NCBI GenBank assembly: GCA_023663185.1
Contig: JAMPHY010000001.1
Coordinates: 376,994 to 440,993, forward strand
DNA from: Clostridiales bacterium
Lineage (GTDB): Bacteria; Bacillota; Clostridia; Lachnospirales; Lachnospiraceae
Length of the DNA: 64,000 nucleotides
Direction of reading: 5' to 3'
The translations under genes and the position numbers were made by a program. This document shows positions 1 to 6,821 of this stretch, in pieces (the first letter of the stretch is position 1; every line of letters starts with the position of its first letter). A model generated the notes under the pieces. That model made no database searches. It was not told where the DNA came from and saw nothing but the letters and a program-made list of their open reading frames with translations.

Positions 1-1
1 C

Positions 2-766
2 TTATCATGTGTACCTTCCGAAAAATCATTAAGTGCGCCTTACGGCAAATCATTAAGTGAGCTTTCTGCTGGAGAGTTCCATGAAGATACTATTTTTAGT
101 AACCCACTAATTATAGGGAATCCTTCCACGACTGCTTTCCCGCCTCTGCCCTATGCCGAGAAAGAAGCTAATATGGTTGCCGAATGCCTTAACACAGTAT
201 GTTATACCAAAGAAAATGCCGACATTTCCCTGTTTGACTTCCAGACTCATCAATCGCCTTCACTTCTCCATATCGCAGTACATGGCGTCTTTTATCAGGA
301 AGAAAATAGCGCCTTAAAGGGAGTCGGTCTGCATATGCTCTCTGATATTCCTGACTGGAACAACGCTTTCTTGGTAATGGAAAAAAGCGGTCTGGTTCTT
401 GCCAATGACACACTGCTCTCCTGCAATCAAATATCCACTATGGAGCTTACTTCCGTCAGGCTCTCCGTTCTTTCCGCCTGTCAGAGCGGGCAGGGACGCT
501 TCCATGCCTCAGAAGGAATTTACGGCTTAAGACGTGCGCTGAAACTGGCGGGTTGTAAGTCCATCATCGCTTCCCTCTGGCAGATTGATGACCGCTCCGG
601 ATATTACTTTATGCGGTTTTTATATGAAAATCTGGTGAAGACGCCGGGAAACCCAAGACTTGCTTTTTCTCTTGCTGTAGAATCGCTGCGCAGTTATGAA
701 GAAAATAATACCCGCCCGTTTGCAGAGCCATATTATTGGGCGGGGTATATTTTTATACAAGAATAG
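2..766 (+). CDS. CHAT-domain (caspase-like) protease, 3' part only
   Basis: The frame is open from the left edge, so the start lies outside the window; about 254 residues are visible. CHAT domains are caspase-HetF-type cysteine proteases used in stress, cell-death and defence pathways. The sequence shows the expected dyad: His in 'LLHIAVHGVF' and Cys in 'LSACQSGQG', followed by the typical 'GLRRALKLAGCKSIIASLW' strand-helix and the C-terminal 'PYYWAGYIF' motif. The N-terminal sensor or TPR part that these proteins usually carry would be outside. It ends six bases before a convergent regulator fragment. A sigma/anti-sigma pair of the kind sometimes linked with CHAT proteins lies 13 kb away, but a functional link is only an inference. 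Confidence 0.85.
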   Translation, partial: LSCVPSEKSLSAPYGKSLSELSAGEFHEDTIFSNPLIIGNPSTTAFPPLPYAEKEANMVAECLNTVCYTKENADISLFDFQTHQSPSLLHIAVHGVFYQEENSALKGVGLHMLSDIPDWNNAFLVMEKSGLVLANDTLLSCNQISTMELTSVRLSVLSACQSGQGRFHASEGIYGLRRALKLAGCKSIIASLWQIDDRSGYYFMRFLYENLVKTPGNPRLAFSLAVESLRSYEENNTRPFAEPYYWAGYIFIQE

Positions 767-772
767 TTTGCT

Positions 773-1066
773 CTATAATATCTTCCAGAGTCCCGTTTTA
801 TTTGCTCCAATTCTATCGATAAAACCATTTTTCTTTAAATAAGAAATATTCTTCTGAATCGTCGTTTTCCCTACACCTAATTTTTCTGCCAACTGCGGCT
901 GCGTTATACCAGGATTATAATGTATTTCTTCCATAATGCGAATACTTACTTCACTCAATCCTCCTCTTGATTTATCTATCACTTTATCTACCACTTTATC
1001 TATCGCTTTATCTGTCACCTCACTATCAATCTTGTTATATTTCTTAAAAAATCCAAAAAAATACAC
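773..1066 (-). pseudogene. C-terminal winged-helix remnant of an AlbA_2/RecG-like regulator
   Basis: The frame encodes about 97 residues: a repetitive linker (DKAIDKVVDKVIDK) followed by a winged helix-turn-helix ending in 'RIGANKTGLWKIL'. The same layout (repeat linker, winged helix, end 'RMGTDKTGFWVVKE') closes the full-length AlbA_2 protein at 43331-44929. There is no ribosome site before the possible GTG start and the AlbA/HATPase part is absent, so this is best read as a decayed 3' end. It could still be expressed as a small DNA-binding protein. Confidence 0.6.
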
Positions 1067-1133
1067 TGTCCAGCAAAATTTCGATTTTCATTTAATTCAA
1101 TTTTTAATCTTAATTTTAAATATGAAAAAGATA

Positions 1134-1162
1134 TTGTAATTATATTCATATATTGATATAAT
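1134..1162 (+). promoter_or_regulatory. Sigma-A promoter of the precursor peptide/radical SAM operon
   Basis: A -35 box TTGTAA (1134-1139) and a perfect -10 box TATAAT (1157-1162) are separated by 17 bases. The strong ribosome site AAAAAAGGAGG (1174-1184) and the ATG at 1193 follow, giving a short leader of about 25 bases. Confidence 0.75.
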
Positions 1163-1192
1163 AATATAACACCAAAAAAGGAGGCACAAATT

Positions 1193-1345
1193 ATGGCTAA
1201 CACACAAGAGTTCAACAACGGTATAGACTTTATTCAAAGTCTGCAAAATTCTCAGGATTATGGTAATGAAAACGCTTGGGAAGTTGATTCATGGCCCAAT
1301 TATGAAGAATGGCACGATTACTGGAATGATTACAGTGGCGCATAA
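1193..1345 (+). CDS. Candidate RiPP precursor peptide, 50 aa, aromatic/Asp-rich core
   Basis: A very good ribosome site (AAAAAAGGAGG, eight bases upstream) precedes this 50-codon gene. The first half (MANTQEFNNGIDFIQSLQNS) looks like a leader. The second half is packed with aromatic and acidic residues: W29, W34-P-N, Y37, W40-H-D, Y43-W44-N-D, Y47, then Ser-Gly-Ala. It has no Cys or Lys, so thioether or Lys-Trp crosslinks are unlikely. Aromatic-X-Asn/Asp triplets are the known substrates of three-residue cyclophane-forming radical SAM enzymes. The gene overlaps the radical SAM gene by 20 bases, which implies coupled translation. Being a RiPP precursor is an inference from this pairing and composition. 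Confidence 0.8.
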   Translation: MANTQEFNNGIDFIQSLQNSQDYGNENAWEVDSWPNYEEWHDYWNDYSGA

Positions 1346-2480
1346 TCCCAACTTCATAACCCCAATCATCAAAATAGTCGAGAATTGCAATTTTACCTGC
1401 GAATATTGCAGATATGCAAATCATCCGCCTAAAGACAGCTCTATCATGTCGGTAGAATTGTGCAAAAAAATCATTAGGGAAGTATGTACATACAATCTCT
1501 CTAAAGGGATAAGCATTACTTCCCTTATTTTTCATGGCGGAGAACCGCTCCTTTGGGGCAGGGACAGATTTAACGAAATATTGTTGTATGAACATGAATT
1601 GAAAAAGGAATTTCCCCATCTGGAAATCAAAAACGGAATGCAGACTAACGCTTTTCTGATTAATGATGATTGGATTGAGTTATTTCACAAATTCAAGATG
1701 AGCGTCGGGGTAAGCATTGACGGCTTTGCCGATATCAACTCCCATTTTGGTAAAGCCGGCAAAGAAACTTCAACGCAGACTGTTTTGGATAACATTCATC
1801 TTTTGCAAAAGCATAACATTAAGTGCGGAATCTTAAGTGTGATTACGGAAAAGCATTTCCCATACGCAAAAGAATATTTTGATTTTTTACAGAAAGAAAG
1901 AATAGACAACGCAGGCTTCTGCTACTGCTACAATCCTTTAGACGACTATTCATTAAATACGGAAGCGCTTGGACTATTTATGTGCGAATGCTTTGATATA
2001 TATTACAATTCCACATACAAAGTGCATATCAGGGAATTTGAAAATATACTAAAAAAGATGTATGGAATACATAAGAACAGTTGTGTCTGCAAAGAACGAA
2101 GCGATTGTGGAAATTTTATGGCGTTTACTCCAAGTGGAACAGTTTGTTTTTGCGACGCTTACGAAAAAGATTCGAGGGTAATAGGCAATATTAAAGATGA
2201 TAATATTATTTCCATTATCGAGTCTTCGGCATACCAAAATACAAGGGCGGAATATATTTCAACAGCTGATACAGCCTGCAAAGACTGTATGTGGCGTTGT
2301 ATCTGTGGCTGCGGCTGCGCAAGAAGCGATATTTATACCGAAAATGGTACGCGGGCAAATTATTTCTGTGAAACAAATAAAATATTGTGTCAGCATATTT
2401 TTGAGGTTGTAAAAAATGACGACAGGCTGACCGAACAGAACAAGAATCTTATAGAACCGTTAAAAATAATTCGTGTGTGA
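1326..2480 (+). CDS. Radical SAM/SPASM peptide maturase
   Basis: The protein is about 384 residues from ATG 1326; earlier in-frame starts (1260, 1302) lie deeper inside the precursor gene and lack a ribosome site. The radical SAM cluster motif is 'CNFTCEYC' (CxxxCxxC), followed by 'FHGGEPLL'. The C-terminal third has SPASM-type cysteines ('CVCKERSDCG', 'CFCDAYEKD', then 'CKDCMWRCICGCGCARSD', 'FCETNKILC') that would bind auxiliary iron-sulphur clusters. SPASM enzymes modify ribosomal peptides (thioether, epimer, or C-C crosslinks). The adjacent Trp/Tyr-rich precursor is the obvious substrate. No protease, transporter or second tailoring enzyme sits next to it. Confidence 0.9.
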   Translation: MITVAHNPNFITPIIKIVENCNFTCEYCRYANHPPKDSSIMSVELCKKIIREVCTYNLSKGISITSLIFHGGEPLLWGRDRFNEILLYEHELKKEFPHLEIKNGMQTNAFLINDDWIELFHKFKMSVGVSIDGFADINSHFGKAGKETSTQTVLDNIHLLQKHNIKCGILSVITEKHFPYAKEYFDFLQKERIDNAGFCYCYNPLDDYSLNTEALGLFMCECFDIYYNSTYKVHIREFENILKKMYGIHKNSCVCKERSDCGNFMAFTPSGTVCFCDAYEKDSRVIGNIKDDNIISIIESSAYQNTRAEYISTADTACKDCMWRCICGCGCARSDIYTENGTRANYFCETNKILCQHIFEVVKNDDRLTEQNKNLIEPLKIIRV

Positions 2481-2540
2481 AAACGCTTATGGATAACCTG
2501 TAAACAGATAATTCAATTTTCAATATATAAAAACAAATAA

Positions 2541-2731
2541 GACTATATCAGAGAATGGTTACACCATAACACTGATAAGTCTCATTTGCTGTTAAACAAT
2601 AGGTCTCACGGTTACACCCTTTGACCATAATCATTATATGTATTAGAACTAATAAATATGCAGAAGTCACGGTTACACCCTTTACCCTTCTGCAAACGTT
2701 ACATAAAAATGGTTACACCTTAATATGTATC
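2541..2731. repeat. Array of four hairpins carrying the shared core GGTTACACC
   Basis: The 9-mer GGTTACACC occurs at 2557, 2610, 2671 and 2711. Each copy sits between arms of an inverted repeat whose sequence differs from hairpin to hairpin: GACTATATCAG/CTGATAAGTC (2541-2551/2572-2581), GGTC/GACC (2602-2605/2623-2626), GCAGAAG/CTTCTGC (2660-2666/2687-2693) and GTTACATA/TATGTATC (2698-2705/2724-2731). On the minus strand the two middle loops share the 17-mer AAAGGGTGTAACCGTGA. Constant loops on changing stems suggest a structured RNA. The array lies just downstream of the DUF3800 gene on the minus strand. Transcribed strand and function are unknown. This covers most of the 2481-2783 gene-free stretch. 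Confidence 0.7.
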
Positions 2732-2783
2732 ATTGTTTATAGTTTAGCATATATTTAAAATATGTCAACTACGAATATATGTT

Positions 2784-3516
2784 CTATTCCAATAATTTTT
2801 TGAATCCAAATCTGTCTTTCATATTTCCGGAATAACCTCTATATAATTTTGATTCAAACAGTTTATATAATCCACAATAATCTTTTGAACCAATTAAATT
2901 GCGAACAAAAGAAACCGGAATGAAATCTGCAAGTTGAACTCCTAAGTTATTGTCAGATTTCAATGGAAAACTTAATATGGATAACTTTTTCATTATCGTT
3001 TCAGAATTAATAAATAATGTACCGCCTGTTAATAGTCTATAATAGCAGATTTGCAAATATTTGTTTTCCGTTTGATTCCTTGATTCAATAAAAAATGAGC
3101 CAATGCCGTTATGTTCGATTAAAAAATGAACGAAATTCTCTAATATCGTCTGTAAAGCTATATCATAAATATCATTAGTCTTCTCATAGTACATATTTTT
3201 ATATCTTTCAGTATCTATTGATGCAACAAAAACACTTATACTTAAACATTGAATCAGGTTTTTTATCTTGTCAAACAAACTATTTCTTATGTTTGAATCG
3301 GATAAAAATTCAAAGCCTTTAATATTTTTTACGCATATCATATAAATGTAGCGGCAATTCCGGATTTGGCATCAAATCAATTTTAATCTTTTCCAGCTTA
3401 GGCACTAAGATATTTTCATAATCTTCCTTTTTTATAGCATATCCGCCTAATGCGAAATAACTTCCATGTGCATTTGGTTTCGTTTCATCTAAAAACAAAT
3501 AGTATTCATCTTGCAT
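2784..3516 (-). pseudogene. DUF3800 family protein, interrupted by one frameshift
   Basis: The N-terminal piece (3319-3516) begins 'MQDEYYLFLDETKPNAHG' with the DUF3800 signature 'FLDE'. The C-terminal piece (2784 to about 3341) contains 'GVQLADFIPV', the second hallmark of this RNase H-like family. The pieces join in a six-A run: removing one A near 3338 gives a continuous 'LHLYDMRKNIKGFEFLSD' and a protein of about 243 residues, normal for the family. The cause may be a real mutation, phase variation or a sequencing error. DUF3800 proteins are thought to be nuclease-like and are found near structured RNAs. The hairpin array at 2541-2731 directly follows the gene. Confidence 0.75.
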
Positions 3517-3556
3517 ATTATTAATTCTTAAAAATCTCCCATCTTCTCCTTAATTA

Positions 3557-3616
3557 TTACAGGACAAAGTATTCCTTCGTAGTCTCTATTAACTCTTCTT
3601 TATACCGAAAACTTTT
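3557..3616 (-). pseudogene. C-terminal remnant similar to the 9572-9778 small protein
   Basis: The minus-strand frame reads 'YKEELIETTKEYFVL' and stop, matching the end of the 68-residue protein at 9572-9778 (EKEKLTKTDEEYFVL). They share the 16 bases AGGACAAAGTATTCCT. No start codon or ribosome site is present. It lies in the 3517-3683 gap and suggests that the cluster end was once duplicated. Confidence 0.4.
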
Positions 3617-3683
3617 TTATATTATAAAATATTTTTAAGTTTTATGCAAGCACAGCCTGTGATTTTTCTGATATGCCCGAATT

Positions 3684-5624
3684 TTATCCACAATTTCTTT
3701 TATCTACAATCTCTTTCATTTTTTCCAGCGTTTCTTTTTCATCATCAGAAAGACTATAAAAAGTTTCTTTTTCGTTTATATAATCCTTTATTCTTGTCAT
3801 TCTACTTCCTGTTAGTATTTCCTCTAATTCTTTAGGATTTTCTTCTTTAGTATCTAAATCTTTAACTAAATCTTTTATCATCTCTATTTCAAGCACTTTA
3901 AAGTAAATGCTTCTCATAGTATCTTCATTATGTTCATTTTCATCTGTTTTACCGTCTGATTCTTCTATATGGGAATTAATTTCCTTTAAAATTTCAATTT
4001 TTTCATCTGCTGTCTTTTCTGATATATTTGCATATGTATCAGATAATAAAAACGTTTCTGCTTCATTTTTTGATAAATCCAAGTCTTGTAAATTATCTGC
4101 ATTCTCTGCCCTTAATCTTAAACTTTCCTGCATAATATCTTTTTTGATACCAATAAGCTTTTCTCCCTCTTTTACATTATCTACAAGATATTGATATCCC
4201 ATTTCCTGACTCAACTCTTTTCTATTTGCTTTTAAAGTAGAATATATTTCGTCAGGACTTTTTCCAACTTTATTTACAAAATTATCTATTTCCAATCTTT
4301 GTTCTTCTGGAGCAGCTGCTATTTCTTTCTCCTCATTTTCTTTAGAAATAACATTTTCTTCAGGAATAACTTCCTCTAAAGCTTCGTTTGATACTTGTTC
4401 TTTTGACTCTTTAAGCTCTTCTATATCTTCTGAAATACTGCTTATTAAGTCAGATATAAGTTTTCTATTTTCGTATATATCTATTTCGGTTCTTAAACGG
4501 TTTAAATCTAATTTACTTAATCCTATCCGCCCTAGGCTTTGCTCTATGCCCTGTTCTATATTAGATTTTGAATTTTCTGTTTTTTCTTTATCACTTAAAT
4601 CTTTGATAGTCTTTTCTGGAAATTCTTTCTCTGAAAATATTTTATCTTTTTCTACAAATTTCCCCAATAAACCATTTTTATATAATGCTTCCAGTTTGTC
4701 TATACCATCTGATTCTGCTTGTCTTAAAGCTGCGTTAATAGAAGCTTCATCATGAAATGTAAAACTTTTCTTAAAATCAAATATTTTATCAGCGATTATT
4801 ATATTTCCATATTCTTTAAATATCCATTTATTTGCTTCTATAAATACGTGATTTGTTGGAGATTTTAAATCAAAATTTAATTGTTCTATTAAGCTCTCAA
4901 CTCCTTTTCTATGTTCAGGTTCATTTTTATAAGCTTCTTCATCAAAAACAAATTTATCTTCTACTCTTTTAGCTATAAAAACATAACAAGTATCATGATT
5001 ATTAATACTCTTAATAATAGATATTTCAAATCTGTCTTTTACTGTTTCATCTTCTTTCAATCTTATAATACTTTTCATATCCCCTTTTTCATTTTCAAAA
5101 CAAACGAAATCCGGCATATTGGGGGTGTCGGTAATAATGTCATATAATCCTTTATTTGCATAACCTATGGTTGCATTTACTGTACTTCTAATACCATTTA
5201 TTAAATCAGACTTATATTGCATTTCTAATTTATTCTTGTCTAAATCCCAGGCTTTTACTATATTAGCTAAAAATCTTTTCGCAAAAATCCTCGTAGAAGT
5301 ATTTTTTCTTGTAGATTTTTTTATGATATAATTTAATTCTTCTCCATCTAAAGCGTTAGCCTCTATTTTAAATTTTGTCTCCCAATCGTCATTATTAATA
5401 TGTTCTAAAAGGCAGACTTTTCTCTTGAAAACTTCAAGACAGACTGTTTCACCTATTGTATTAACAATTATAAGTTTGAAGTCATGATTATTAACATATT
5501 CACTACTATAATCTGATATAGCTATAAAACGGCCATCGGAAAGAGCAGCAAGTAGTTCATTTCTTGAATTTTTAAAAGTCCTCTCATTTCTGGGAATATT
5601 ATTTATTATTTTTTTTTTCGCCAA
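3684..5624 (-). CDS. Large acidic unknown protein, likely downstream half of a split gene
   Basis: A frame of about 646 residues with no recognised domain. The first 350 residues look globular. The rest is rich in Glu, Lys and Asp with helical, coiled-coil-like stretches and disordered acidic segments (for example 'EEVIPEENVISKENEEKE'). No membrane segment or signal peptide is visible. The only start in the correct place is a TTG at 5624 with no ribosome site, and the first internal Met is far inside. The frame begins inside the last codons of the upstream gene at an A10 run, so it may be expressed by translational coupling or by slippage that fuses it to the upstream protein. It is the last gene of the AAA/SEL1 cluster. 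Confidence 0.6.
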   Translation of the reverse strand: MAKKKIINNIPRNERTFKNSRNELLAALSDGRFIAISDYSSEYVNNHDFKLIIVNTIGETVCLEVFKRKVCLLEHINNDDWETKFKIEANALDGEELNYIIKKSTRKNTSTRIFAKRFLANIVKAWDLDKNKLEMQYKSDLINGIRSTVNATIGYANKGLYDIITDTPNMPDFVCFENEKGDMKSIIRLKEDETVKDRFEISIIKSINNHDTCYVFIAKRVEDKFVFDEEAYKNEPEHRKGVESLIEQLNFDLKSPTNHVFIEANKWIFKEYGNIIIADKIFDFKKSFTFHDEASINAALRQAESDGIDKLEALYKNGLLGKFVEKDKIFSEKEFPEKTIKDLSDKEKTENSKSNIEQGIEQSLGRIGLSKLDLNRLRTEIDIYENRKLISDLISSISEDIEELKESKEQVSNEALEEVIPEENVISKENEEKEIAAAPEEQRLEIDNFVNKVGKSPDEIYSTLKANRKELSQEMGYQYLVDNVKEGEKLIGIKKDIMQESLRLRAENADNLQDLDLSKNEAETFLLSDTYANISEKTADEKIEILKEINSHIEESDGKTDENEHNEDTMRSIYFKVLEIEMIKDLVKDLDTKEENPKELEEILTGSRMTRIKDYINEKETFYSLSDDEKETLEKMKEIVDKRNCG

Positions 5625-6769
5625 CTTCGGAAGTGAATATAATTATTATATTTATAGGCTATTTCTTTCCAAAAATTTTTGTCATATCCAAGAATAGTTT
5701 GTACTCGCCCTATTATTTTTATTCTTTCATTTTCTTCTGAGAAATTTCCTAAAGAAAATTCTTCTCCATTATAAGAAATCTTAATAAGCATTTTATCTTT
5801 TTCATCTGTATCTCCTGCAGGGCGGAATATTCTGATAAGAGATATATTGCCATTTGAATAGGTAACTTCTTTTGGCTTATCTTCATTAATAGTATGCAGG
5901 GATAATACCTTTTCCAATTTTAATTCCCTGGGAAACATTTGTTTATTTACATATTGTTCAATATATTTCCAGTCTTCTATTGGGATTCTATTATCTTCTA
6001 TATTTTTATAAGCTTTATAAACTGCTCTTCTTCTTGCTTCTTTACTAAACCTGGGATAATCGTGTTCTATATCCTTACTAAAATGTCTAAGGATTCCTGC
6101 CTGGTCTGATAAAGCTACTTCCATGACTGTCCTATCTTCTATATAATCTAAAACAATATCTTCAAAATTTTCTTTTATAAAGTTGTCTTTTACTTCATCT
6201 AATTCAGTCCAATATTGCATTGGAAGCTCAATTCTTTCTTCCGCAATATCTTTTTCAAATTTTAATCGTCCGCTTTTTAAATTGTTATTTGCTTTATCTT
6301 TAACATATTTAATAAGTTCACTTTGATAATTAATATAGGATGGATATTCAGGATTATGAGCCATAATAGTATCCGGATTACTGCTCTGACCCCAGTTTAA
6401 ATCGGAAATATTACGAGGGTTATTTTCCATTATAACTTCTTTATAAGACTCATAAAGCAGAGGAGCTGTTAATTCTCTATCTTTTCCTAAAATATCATCT
6501 ACCCGTTTTTTATATGCCAATATCATTTCATAGTTATTCATAATATCCTGTATTGTTGATTTGTCTATTTCTTCATTTGGATAAGCATCGTTTATAGCCC
6601 TGATTAATATAGGGTTCTCCGCAGCAGAGTCTCCATATCCATACAAATTTCTAATTTTCTCATAGAAATCTTCATATTTATTTTCATTGATGCTAAGTCC
6701 GTCTTCCGGATGTAGTTCACAGCTTTCAAGAAAACTTACATAATCGCTAACCTTTATAAATCCCATCAT
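5606..6769 (-). CDS. Unknown protein, 387 aa, upstream half of a possible split gene
   Basis: The start at 6769 is preceded by AAAGGAG. The second Met is adjacent, so the start may be one codon later. The protein is soluble and charged, and I recognise no family. It ends '...FRSWRKKK' in an A10 tract where an extra A would continue translation into the next frame, giving a joined protein of about 1,030 residues. It is located between the giant SEL1 gene and the acidic unknown, on the same strand with short gaps, and therefore probably in one operon. AT-rich codon use matches the acidic gene but differs from the more GC-rich ATPase and sigma genes upstream. Confidence 0.7.
   Translation of the reverse strand: MMGFIKVSDYVSFLESCELHPEDGLSINENKYEDFYEKIRNLYGYGDSAAENPILIRAINDAYPNEEIDKSTIQDIMNNYEMILAYKKRVDDILGKDRELTAPLLYESYKEVIMENNPRNISDLNWGQSSNPDTIMAHNPEYPSYINYQSELIKYVKDKANNNLKSGRLKFEKDIAEERIELPMQYWTELDEVKDNFIKENFEDIVLDYIEDRTVMEVALSDQAGILRHFSKDIEHDYPRFSKEARRRAVYKAYKNIEDNRIPIEDWKYIEQYVNKQMFPRELKLEKVLSLHTINEDKPKEVTYSNGNISLIRIFRPAGDTDEKDKMLIKISYNGEEFSLGNFSEENERIKIIGRVQTILGYDKNFWKEIAYKYNNYIHFRSWRKKK
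5609..5618. repeat. A10/T10 homopolymer at the junction of two frames
   Basis: Ten consecutive T on the plus strand (A on the coding strand) span the stop region of the 387-residue gene and the start of the 646-residue frame. One added A puts both frames in register. Tracts of this length are prone to polymerase slippage. Confidence 0.8.
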
Positions 6770-6821
6770 TTTAAAATATCTCCTTTTATTTTTATAATTT
6801 TAATTCCCGCGAGGATTAAGT

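Noticed and set aside
1260-1325. Earlier starts for the radical SAM protein
   Set aside because: ATG 1260 and 1302 would place 8-22 extra residues inside the precursor gene, with no ribosome site and no similarity to radical SAM N-termini.
2541-2731. CRISPR array
   Set aside because: The repeat is only nine bases, spacing is 40-61 bases and irregular, the flanks form varying stems, and there are no cas genes.
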